Assembly (NCBI GenBank): GCA_029532415.1
Contig: JAQOTA010000054.1
Location: 2,666,001-2,730,000, forward strand
Direction of reading: 5' to 3'
Source of the DNA: Marasmius tenuissimus
Taxonomy: Eukaryota; Basidiomycota; Agaricomycetes; Agaricales; Marasmiaceae
Length of the DNA stretch: 64,000 nucleotides
This document shows, in pieces, positions 55,521 through 64,000 of this stretch. Position 1 is the stretch's first letter. The number at the start of each line of letters is the position of its first letter. The notes beneath the pieces are model-generated. The model was not told the origin of the DNA. It saw only the letters and a program-made list of their open reading frames with translations, and searched no databases. Position numbers and translations under genes: made by a program.

Positions 55521-57536
55521 GAGCTATGCAGTAAGTGTGAGTGAAGGGGGAGAAGGGAACTGACTGCCGTATAAAGACGAGTTGGCCTCTAAGTAGTCCT
55601 TCGGAAATGCGATCATGTTCGCGAGACCATCTCTCTGTGTGTCATGCATGAATTGAAAACTCACGTTTCCGTCACAGCCGCAGTTGATCGACACATCATC
55701 GGAGTGCTTGGGTGGAGGTAGGACTGTGGCGCCAGAGCTAGTACCGCGGTAATTTTGCACATATACGGGGTGTGCCGTATCCCGACGTTGATATGCCAAA
55801 TGCGGAAGTCGAGGCTTGCCCTGGCGGGATGACGGTTGAGTACTTGAGTAGTCGGAACAGAGTCTGTGCATGACCCGGTCATAAGTACCGCAAATAAAAG
55901 ATCACTGTATGTACAGTGGATTTTGAAGTTTTCTCGACCCTAGCAGCGAAGAAAGACACATCAGGCTCTCCATACAGTTGCCTGAAGCATCTAAGATCAC
56001 AGGCTCCACCAGTCAAGGGATGACGTTAAAGATACTGGTGGGGCACATTGGCTGAAGCCTTGGGCGGCGATCCGTGCAGGCCTCGGGTGGGCTTCGAGAT
56101 CCCGTTCCCCGACGTTCACGTCCAACGACAAAAACATGCTGACTCCTTCTATGATCTCATGATACTCGCGGATCACAGCAGACTTGTCTCGATCCATAGT
56201 AACGCCTGGAGTGATTGATAGTCGTCAGGTCGTCATATTAATAGAGACTGAAGATGCCCGGACTTACTCAAACATACCCTCGTGTTGCACCGCTATATCC
56301 TGTCAACTTCCACTCCGTTATTCGAATCATGGCAAGTTGTGAACCTCGGAGGTCCTTCTCGGTTGACAGAGACGGGTATATGGTTATGGCTTGTGCAAGT
56401 CCCGAACACTCATGCCACCACCGTCAACCCAGTTCCATCCATAGCTATTTCTGTCGATTAGAAGGTGCGACATCTTTACACGTCGAGTGGAAGTCATGAT
56501 ACTTGGTCCTATTTCCAGTGCACAGAAGTCAAAGATGAGGTCCTGAAAACCGATGTCCAAGGATTTCATCAATGCCGTGACAGTTTTTGTGGGCCATGGC
56601 TAAGCGCATACGTATGATCGACGGCGCAAGAAGAAAGCCAGAGTGGAGGGATTTGGTTACCAGCTTTGTCTCTGGCTACCTCTCAGAGCTTGAAAGAAGT
56701 TGGGACTGAGGCGCGTTCATCGTTGAATGACAGGAAGACGATCAAGCGCCCAAGTCCAAGCGTTGAGCGAAGATCTCACGGTACCGGTCTTGCATCTCTT
56801 TCCACAACGGCCACCTTGGAAAATGGACTCGAGCAATGCCACTCTCAACAACTTCATCGAACCCATCTTGGCTCCTCTGCAAGCTTTGTATTCCAGAAAC
56901 ACTACCCAGATGACCTGCGAATCCGAAATATTCGACAGTCACAGTTGCAACTTGCCGTCATGTACAAGAATCCACCTCAGCCAGTAGTAACTCGCGACAG
57001 ACTTGCTGCCCAACGTCCTCACAATCGCCAGCAGTTTGGGAATGCGAACTCGTTTGCACGATATTCTCTACTTATCGGCACCAATGTACACGACGGCCGC
57101 ATACGACTTGAACGATGTCCTTCATACCGCAGGTCAACGCTTTGAGCACATAACAGTAAGCACTTTCACGTATCTATCTATCGTCTATACTCATAATTCT
57201 CTTCGACGAAGACAGCCTGGATTCGTGCTGCTATCAAAGCCCAGCGCTCAACACTCTACGGATTAGACGAAGTCATTCGATTGTACCAACCCCTCGGAAC
57301 GACGCTTTACTCTGGACTACGCGCTTTTAGGTGCCCAACCGTACGACGATGAGGACATGTCAATTGACTCGGCTTTCGACTCCACGCGTCGTGTGGTTAC
57401 ACCTCATCTAATTCCATCACCGAAGGTGCTTGTACTATGAGATTTATCTATTCTGTCATTGAGCTGATCCATGTTACAGTATACAATTACATGTTGTACG
57501 ACGTTCTTCTACGTGAATTACGACCTGGCCTTTTCC
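55521..57536. other. Two-kilobase interval with unassigned short ORFs
   Basis: Overlapping ORFs of 60-160 codons on both strands (56254-56499 +, 56666-57145 +, 57003-57266 +, 55997-56197 -, 55524-55871 -). The plus strand from about 56720 to 57320 gives several adjacent frames of protein-like composition (MDSSNATLNNFIEPILAPLQ, LPNVLTIASSLGMRTRLHDI, TAWIRAAIKAQRSTLYGLDE) with possible splice sites, so a small or decayed gene may lie there. I cannot name a family. Confidence 0.4.
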
Positions 57537-58567
57537 TCAACCGCTGACAACGGTTCCTCCATTGGGGTGCAAGGTCTGCCCCGAAATTGCTGCACTATCC
57601 ATACTCGCCAAAAACACGAAACACGTCGCTACCTCGCTCGGCTGGATGGGTCTCCCTATGGGCGCTGTAAACTCCTCCTGCGCCTCTTTTGACATCGTCG
57701 ATGGAATCAACGGTGTCCAAACGGGTCCTGGGGCGACAGCGTTGACTCGGATTCCCTTGGAGACGTATTGGTTGGAGAGGCCACGGGTGAAGGCTATGAT
57801 GGCGCCCTTGGTAGAGGTGTAGTCGAGCAGGTCGGGTCGGCCAATGTAGGCGTTGATGGAAGCGTTATTGATGATGCTGTCGCCACGGTGCATATGAGGG
57901 ATCACGTATTTGGAGAGGTAGAAGAAAGAGTGGACGTTTGTGGTGAATGTGTGTTCCCATTGCTCCCTGGAACGGTGGAGTGAGGTTAGCGAATCGCTCG
58001 ATGGGGGGCATGTACTCGAAACTCACTCTGGAAGTTCCTGGATATCATTCCTCATCATCTGGAATGCGTGGTTGTTGATCAAAAAGTTGATGGTCCCCAT
58101 CGTTTCCAAAGCCTCGTCTACGACCCTCTTACATTCCTTCTTCGAAGTCTCAGTGTTCTTTCCGAAATCCGCAGACGTCAACCAACACTTCCGTCCGTAC
58201 TTCTCGACGAAAGCACGGGTGTCTTGCGCGTCCTCCTTTTCTTGTGGTAGATGACTGATGAAAACATCGCAACCCTCCATGGCGAATAGGATAGCGATGG
58301 CGCGGCCGATGCCAGAGTCGCCTCCGGTTATTAAAGCTTTCCTACCCTCGAGTTTTCCTGCGGCTTTATAGGGTTGGTAATCGCCAGACCAGGTGGACAC
58401 GTATTCGGATTGAGGAGGTGGACCTGGCAGATCAGATTGCTTGCCAGGGAGTTGTTGTTTGGTGACGGGAATTTCGTGTCCTAGGGGCAGTCAATGATTA
58501 GTATGATGAGCAATGGCGAGACGGCGATGGTGAACGCACCCGATTTGAACTGGTTGTCTGAACTCAT
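57537..58567 (-). CDS. Short-chain dehydrogenase/reductase
   Basis: Classical SDR of about 300 residues. Exon 1 is tiny (MSSDNQFKSG, ATG at 58567). Exon 2 adds HEIPVTKQQLPGKQSDLPGP and the cofactor site KALITGGDSGIGRAIAILFA. Then come NFLINNHAF (the NNAG-like site), SIINNASINAYIGRPDLLDY with the catalytic Ser, DYTSTKGAIIAFTR carrying Tyr-x3-Lys, and the C-terminal RVNAVAPGPVWTPLIPSTMS, GRPIQPSEVATCFVFLASMD and GQTLHPNGGTVVSG. The Pro/Gln-rich N-terminal extension before the Rossmann motif matches the SDR subgroup that includes bacterial YghA/YhdF-type oxidoreductases. The substrate is unknown. NNHAF instead of NNAG is a mild variation. Confidence 0.9.
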
Positions 58568-58618
58568 GATTGTTGGTGTCGATGGTGTTATGGGTCTTGA
58601 AGAGAGTTAGCCTGCTGG

Positions 58619-58626
58619 TTTATATA
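58619..58626 (-). promoter_or_regulatory. TATA-like element of the SDR gene
   Basis: TATATAAA on the minus strand about 55 bp upstream of the ATG at 58567. The spacing implies a very short leader. Confidence 0.4.
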
Positions 58627-58674
58627 TCCATTACTGGGGGCGGACTGACGAGGGTATGATGTAGATGTTGAAGA

Positions 58675-58763
58675 TAGACGGAATACGGTACAACTTTCAT
58701 GACGAAGGATATTACGCATCCCTTGAGATTGAGATCGTCCCTTGTCCTTCTGTGCGAATCGCT
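58675..58763 (+). repeat. Dispersed direct repeat, copy 1
   Basis: About 89 bp that match 62383-62471 in the same orientation with roughly 11 mismatches. The shared core includes ATACGGTACAACTTTCATGA. In one plus-strand frame both copies read IRYNFHD.GY.ASLE.EIV.C, so they may be fragments of one ancestral coding exon. They flank the unrecognised 59.2-61.2 kb gene. Confidence 0.75.
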
Positions 58764-59187
58764 AGAAACCAGGGATTTCAAGAAAGTCTCCAGAGTTTCA
58801 GGAATAGGATGGTCCACTCGATGAATGTTGCTGTCAAAGTGCGCAGATTAAAATTGTCCTCGCGTCGATGATCATGGTCGTATTAAGTACTTACAGATCT
58901 GACGTTATATTGGTGAGCGCCCGTACCTGCGCCGTTTTGATGCCACCAGCATCTTGCCTTCAACCTTATTCCCGGTCCGGTCGTTCGTCGAAGTAATGGA
59001 AGTTGAAGGAACAACCTTCGGACATTCGCAGGAGGAAAGCAAGAGGGAAAAAAGCATAAATTTACACATTACATCCAGGTAGGTCTGTACAGCCAGTGCA
59101 CTCGAAGATCTACAATAAGAATCCAGAGTCCTGATCAAGCTCTCAAAACGCTTACCACCTCGAAATTGCATTCGAACAGTGGATTCT
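58764..59187. other. Intergenic
   Basis: About 420 bp downstream of the unrecognised gene. A minus-strand ORF at 58905-59195 is not convincing. Confidence 0.4.
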
Positions 59188-61185
59188 TCATACATCGTGG
59201 TGAATGGGATCCGGAACCTCTACGTGCGTCGCTTGTACGTCGACTCTGCTGAAGTCCTTGAAGTCACCTGCTGACAGTCGTTTCCAGATTTCTGCCATGG
59301 TTCTCTGCAACTCGTCGGCTCTGCCGAATTTCGCCCTCTTCATCGACTTCTGCATGTGTTTCTGCAATTCCAAGATTGTTCTTCGTGACTGTACAAAGAT
59401 TGGTCAAGAGGTTTGATAAACAAGATCCGGGACATACCTCGGAGCCCAACTGAAGACCGAAAAGTTTGAATTTCCCGGTCTCATGAACCTTGACAGTGGG
59501 CTGACTGCTCCCAGAGCCCAGTTCTTCAAGTACAACCTTGACACTGGCATTGAGGACAGCATCGACGACCGTATCGAGACCTTCTAATGCCTTGTTCCGC
59601 GCATCTTTGCATGCCTTTGCCCAACATTTATCCCACACCTTCCATATCGTGTTCCACTTGGCATCCGTGGTGTCATGGTGTTTCGGATTCAATGAGCCAC
59701 TCGTGGCTTTGACGGCGTCTTTGGCATAACTCAAGGCTCCTCCTCGAGCACTGTTCCAAGCCAAGTCAAACATCCCTGCGTTCAACGCCTGTAGTTGTTC
59801 GGACACATTGCTTTTCCCTTCAGCTTCTGCCCTCACCACTTCCGCCGCTTCGCCCTCCGCCGCACTCTCTACCGCCCTTAGCCCACCATGCAATGCAGCA
59901 TTCTGCACAGCCCAAAGCTGAACGGTCCTCTTCGGGGCAAACCACCAGTTTTTCCCCTTGACAACCTCGTTCGCTATACCGGACGCCGAATCGATGTTCG
60001 TGCCGAAGCCTTGTGTGATTGCCTTCACAATAGCTGGCCACAGCAAATCCATCAACACGGCTTGCACCTCAGCTCGAATGATCTCGCTCACGCCTTCATC
60101 GATCCACAAGCGGTCGCGCGAATTGACCGGAATGTCAATGCGCAAGAGAATCCGTTTATACAGCTCAGGAGCCTTTTCGCGCACGACCATCTGGACCTGG
60201 CTGTCCAACGTTTCACGCAAACCCAGGGGAAGTTTTGCGTCGAGTACGCGCTTACCGAAACCTTCAAGGACTCCTTTCGGTAGCCCCCAGAGGATTCGAG
60301 CGGATAAAGGCATCCCTTTCCTGATCGTCTTTCCCTCCTCGTTGTCCTCTTGTTGCTGGTCTCTGAAAGTGGCAATGGCCATGAGGACAAGGTCCCGGAA
60401 CACGTTCACCGCGATCACTACAACGGATCTTGCGAGGACGGGCAAATGGTCTTTGCCATCGAAGCGTTCCATTAATACGGACCTCGTCGGGGTCTTGATG
60501 TCGAGGCGGTGTCTTGTGGCGACCATCAAGATTGTCCATGAGAAGAAGAAGCAGTTGTGCTCGCGAATATCGTATGCATTCCCTTCAGGGTGCTTTGAGA
60601 TCGCATAACAGGTCAGAAGGACGACGATTAACTTGACATCGCCCTCCAAGCTGATCTCCATCTCGAGCTTATTGGTCTTCTCCAGGTCCTCGAAATCGAC
60701 GTCTACTTCCATCTGGTCCGTAGCTGGTACCTGTCCGACTCTCGTCCTGGAAGATAGACCGGATAGTATGGCAGGGTCTCCTTGCGTAGCTGCCCTTCTG
60801 TCCAGACGATGGACGATCCCGTCGAGCATGCGCAGTGCCACGAAACGATGGGTGAATGTTTCGTTTGTGTTGCTCTTCCACATCTGGAGTTTGTCTATTT
60901 TGATCGAATCGCCGGAGAGCTTTCGATACCATTGATGAACTTGGGAGTCGTCCGGGTTGTCTTTCCATGATCCGACGTCGAATACCAAAGGTTCTTCTTT
61001 TCTGGAAGAGTGCTGCGTTGATACAGCGGGAAATGCCGAGCGCTGAGCAGGCGGAGGCAAAGGCGTAAAGGCTGGTGTGGGCTTACCTTGGGTGAGTGCG
61101 ATGTTTCCGTATTTCCCTTCGTAGCAGTTACGGGGGTGTGCGAGTCCATGTCGAGAGGTTCGCTCAGTGGCGTCGCGTCTGACAT
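59188..61185 (-). CDS. Unrecognised protein of about 640 residues
   Basis: Three exons can be placed. The ATG at 61185 gives MSDATPLSEPLDMDSHTPVT and ends ...TSHSPK before an intron (GTAAGC...CTCAG) that joins RSAFPAVSTQHSSRKEEPL. A large exon runs to about 59440. A GTATGT intron near 59390-59438 then joins ...LQLGSE to SRRTILELQKHMQKSMKRAK, ending HVEVPDPIHHDV with a stop at 59188-59190. Features: an acidic start; MEISLEGDVKLIVVLLTCYA; a motif AYDIREHNCFFFSWTILMVA in which His, Asn, Cys and the aromatic run resemble NC-type motifs seen in mushroom-specific protein families; amphipathic helices with many Ala (AAEGEAAEVVRAEAEGKSNV); and Trp-rich KWNTIWKVWDKCWAKACKD. No enzyme family is recognised. 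Confidence 0.7.
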
Positions 61186-62856
61186 CTAGAGAAACAGCTT
61201 AGAAGCAGGGAGAAAAAGATATAGTGATATGCGTACATTCTCGGTCGTTATGGGTTTGGGCTGCAATCTGAGGCCTTTGGAGCAATGAGGTGGTATTTCT
61301 TCTCGCAGCCCATTTCTATCTCCCCGGTTGACTAGACTTTGGCCCCAGTCTCGCAATAATCATGCCTGTTGGTGGATCTGCAGAACGGATCTGCAGTTCG
61401 CTCACCGTTGCCATACAAGGCGTTGATTACGGGTCAACACACAATGAGCGTTATGAACACCGGGCTTAGCAGATCGATTTTCATTGGCAGGGCACTTCTC
61501 TGGCTGCCGACATCAACGGTCCTTCATAGAAGAACAGCACGTACCGGAATTGCTGCGCAAAGTAAACATTGGTCGACGATCACTCCGCCGGTATTGAGGT
61601 CTGGTACATCACAAGATATCGCAAGATGAAAGCTCCAGGTTTCGTGTTGAATTCGATTGGCATTGACACTCGCACGCCGCATGAGCGGAACACACCCACC
61701 GCACCTACAAGTTGCCTACAAGCATTTGGAGGATATGGGCAATCACGTTGTGAGCAGAAAGGATCATCGGTCACTGATGGGATCTAACTTATTTTGGGTA
61801 CTATCATCAACGTTCGCTGAAGAATTTGTGGCATGGGTGGTAGGTGGAAGTCACAAATCCCGCAAGTCCGCACGACTTTCGCGGACTTCGTTGGAGGTTC
61901 TCACGCCTCAAGCTCAAGTTGGATCGGTCAAGGCCGTGGACACGACTTTCTGAATATCAACCAAGGGGAACACGTCTCAAGCCGCCCCGCCCATGTCCCA
62001 AACAAAAACACGTTGGCTTCTCAATCGAGGGTAAATTCTAGAGCGAGGCGCCCTTTATATGAGGTTTCAACCGAGCTCCAAACGTGTGATGGTTCAAACG
62101 TTCAGGGTCCGAGAGTCGCTGTGCTCATTGCGTGTGTTTGCAGATTTAGGTTGTGAAGAAGCGCCTCACGCCCGATACAAACTGGACTGAAAGGGAGGGG
62201 GGGGGACATCCTGGTTCCCTGTACTGGAACTTACGTGGAGGCCACTGTGCACGTACGGAGACGGCAGATAGACGGAAAGCTGGGCCTCAGCCTCATGCAA
62301 ATTGACATTGACCAGCTCACTGAAGCGCAAAAGAACTACGTTGGATCGTTCCATCTTGTGTCTACGACACCGCGTCCTTCGGTGGACGAAATACGGTACA
62401 ACTTTCATGACGGAGGATATCACGCATCTCTTGAATCTGAGATCGTTTCTTGTCCTTCTGTGCGTTTCGCTTCAGGCCAGATATCGAGAAAAACTGTGGT
62501 GGTCTGCAGCTGCAGCTGCCAGATGGTCGTTGTCGAATTTCGAGTTATCTTCAGCGATGACAATATCAGTGGTCAGGGGCATTCAATTTGGGTGGGACAT
62601 GTAAGCGCCCAGACCCTGGCCTGAACGCTCAAGAGTTGGCCTGAAAGCGGCATGGAAGAAGATAGCTTAGAATTAGTATTGGTAGTTCTACAGAGGCAAG
62701 TAGGTATCAATGCAAAATTACAATTATGTACGGGCACGAAATAAATATCTTGGGAACACTCGATGAAACCGGACGGGAGTGAGGGTGGCAGTCTGCAACC
62801 TAGTACGTCCCGGAGGAGCTGGTCTCTCTTTCGACCAAACCCTGGAGGATTTCCGT
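61186..62856. other. Intergenic interval with a repeat copy
   Basis: About 1.7 kb. It contains the second copy of the dispersed repeat and a G tract near 62196. ORFs such as 61369-61629, 61657-61953 and 62235-62624 are short and unrecognised; the last includes the repeat. Confidence 0.4.
62383..62471 (+). repeat. Dispersed direct repeat, copy 2
   Basis: Partner of 58675-58763 with the same orientation and roughly 88 percent identity. It lies inside an open frame at 62235-62624 whose other parts do not match copy 1. Confidence 0.75.
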
Positions 62857-64000
62857 TCAAATATCAAAGTGAGGAACGAAATCAGTCCACTCGACGTCCT
62901 GCAACGCGGAAGCCGGAAGGTCCGCCAGTTGCTTGGCCGCCAGCACCACCAACGCGATCCGTGCTGTCGAATACGACAAGACGAAGATTAAAATGAGTAA
63001 AAGATTGAAAGGAACGGATCCTTTGGATTCTTGAGCCTTTAAGTGAGTAGCGACGTGCGTGATACCGACTGCCAACGGCATGACGGTCGTTGAAAGTGCG
63101 AAGCCAGTCCAGAGGTGGTGGTCCTTCGAATGACCGGGGAAGTGGCGGTAGTTGAGCATGATGGGAATACAGTGAAATACCCCAAGTATGGCGGCGGTGG
63201 AGTACGAGAAGGCGTAAGTGAGAGGGCTTTCCTTAATGGTGGTGGCTGAGAATATGTTTCCACGTTCCGGCTGGGGACGCTTAGCTGCGGCGTCAGCACT
63301 CAAGGCGTAGCCGAATAGTCGCGAAACGGCAAGGAGTGGGACCACAAGGATAACAAACAACGGATGGGAGGAGTCGTAATCTTCTCGAATTCTGTGCGCA
63401 AATGCGCCGAGTAGTCCAGGTTTCCTTGTTTTGGATGGCGTGGTGGTAGCGATGTCGATCGAGTTCAATTTAGATTCCGTTTCAGAGTTCTGAGTATCTA
63501 ATCGAGGGATAGATGTTGGCCTATCCATGACGTGGACGGGAAACTGAGTTCCCAAGGGTTTGTGCCACCAGAACGAGTAGCTCACGAGATTGAGCGCCGC
63601 AAAGCCAAGGGTGAGGAACTCTAACTCTGTTATGGCGAGCCCCTCGGCCCCTCTCGCTATGCAGGTTACGATGAACTGCAGTGTCTGGACTAGCGTGATG
63701 ATCTTGCCAAGAAAATCCGAGTGTCCGAGGCCCCGTATCTCATCTTCTGTTAGGTTTATCAATTTGTTGGCCACACAATACTCAAGCAAAGACTAGAGAG
63801 ATCATAATTAGGGCGGGGTATTGTGAGACGGAAATCTGGAATGCTCACTGAGTACTGCTTCGAACCGTTGTCGCCGGAGAGCTCCCGAAGTTTTTCTTCC
63901 TGTGCACTCACGCCATCCCAATGTCGCTCTGTTTTGAAGTGTTGGCAGAATCGGTCATCCCAAAGATGAAAGAGAAATTTGCCCTCGGAGTTGTAAAATG
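62857..64000 (-). CDS. Multi-pass membrane protein, 5' end outside the window
   Basis: A partial gene. The last large exon (62857 to about 63795) and the exon before it (about 63850 to beyond 64000, reading FHLWDDRFCQHFKTERHWDG and EEKLRELSGDNGSKQYS) join in frame to SLLEYCVANKLINLTEDEIR. Hydrophobic segments include ITLVQTLQFIVTCIARGAEG, ITELEFLTLGFAALNLVSYS with FWWHKPL, HPLFVILVVPLLAVSRLFGY, YSTAAILGVFHCIPIMLNY, and the closing VPFNLLLILIFVLSYSTARI. The block LGKIITLVQTLQF...LEFLTLGFA..NLVSYSFWWHKPL is common to a large basidiomycete family of predicted integral membrane proteins of unknown function. The stop is at 62857-62859. The N-terminal topology cannot be judged here. Confidence 0.82.

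Noticed and set aside
59958..60608. 216-codon plus-strand ORF opposite the unrecognised 640-residue gene
   Set aside because: Antisense shadow. The minus-strand model has consistent splice sites and a continuous frame of about 600 codons.

Overview
The window looks like nuclear DNA of a mushroom-forming basidiomycete (Agaricomycetes). Genes lie on both strands and are cut by many short introns (about 45-70 nt, GT...AG). The gene set mixes core eukaryotic housekeeping genes with families typical of basidiomycetes: DUF6534 multi-pass membrane proteins, a Zn2Cys6 regulator, an F-box protein, and small secreted cysteine-rich proteins. I see no CRISPR array, rRNA, convincing tRNA or intact transposon. 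All gene models come from reading frames and splice signals by eye. Exon ends are firm where the text says so and approximate elsewhere.

Layout. 0-2 kb: mitochondrial alternative oxidase (-). 2-6.3 kb: gene-poor. 6.4-8.5 kb: a protein with CENP-B-like DNA-binding domains (+). 11-13.9 kb: Zn2Cys6 transcription factor (-). 14-17.2 kb: Tom22 (+), the 39-kDa NDUFA9-type complex I subunit (-) and a small UPF0390-type protein (+). 17.5-24.9 kb: a Nop8-like RRM protein (-), a secreted stanniocalcin-like protein (+), Sas10/Utp3 (+), Fcf2 (-) and COQ5 (+). Nop8, Utp3 and Fcf2 are all ribosome-assembly factors. 25.1-27.9 kb: cullin-1 (+). 28.5-33.8 kb: two tandem DUF6534 membrane proteins (+). 34.2-35.9 kb: Rtt109 histone acetyltransferase (+). 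36.5-38.9 kb: a low-complexity nuclear-type protein (+). 41-42 kb: a secreted protein made of four BAS2-like cysteine modules (-). 43-44.1 kb: a glutathione S-transferase with a reading-frame break (+). 44.7-47 kb: S28 serine peptidase (-). 47.4-49 kb: a TPR-like protein (-) and mitochondrial ribosomal protein mL58 (+). 49.6-53.8 kb: malic enzyme (+) and a SET-domain/Tad3 fusion (-). 54.2-55.5 kb: F-box protein (-). 57.5-58.6 kb: short-chain dehydrogenase (-). 59.2-61.2 kb: an unrecognised protein of about 640 residues (-). 62.9 kb to the end: a multi-pass membrane protein that runs off the window (-).

How the genes relate. Several products act in mitochondria (AOX, Tom22, NDUFA9-type subunit, COQ5, mL58, probably malic enzyme). 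A second group serves ribosome and tRNA biogenesis (Nop8, Utp3, Fcf2, Tad3). Fungal genes are not in operons, but the Fcf2/COQ5 pair shares a 132-bp divergent promoter and Utp3/Fcf2 converge with stops about 108 bp apart.

Most notable observations: the SET-Tad3 fusion within one exon; the four-module secreted protein built by a nested duplication; a fungal stanniocalcin-like secreted protein; micro-exons of 10-18 nt conserved between the two DUF6534 paralogs and also seen in malic enzyme; and three local defects (cullin-1 frameshift, GST frameshift, TG instead of AG acceptor in the zinc-cluster gene) that are either assembly errors or real lesions.
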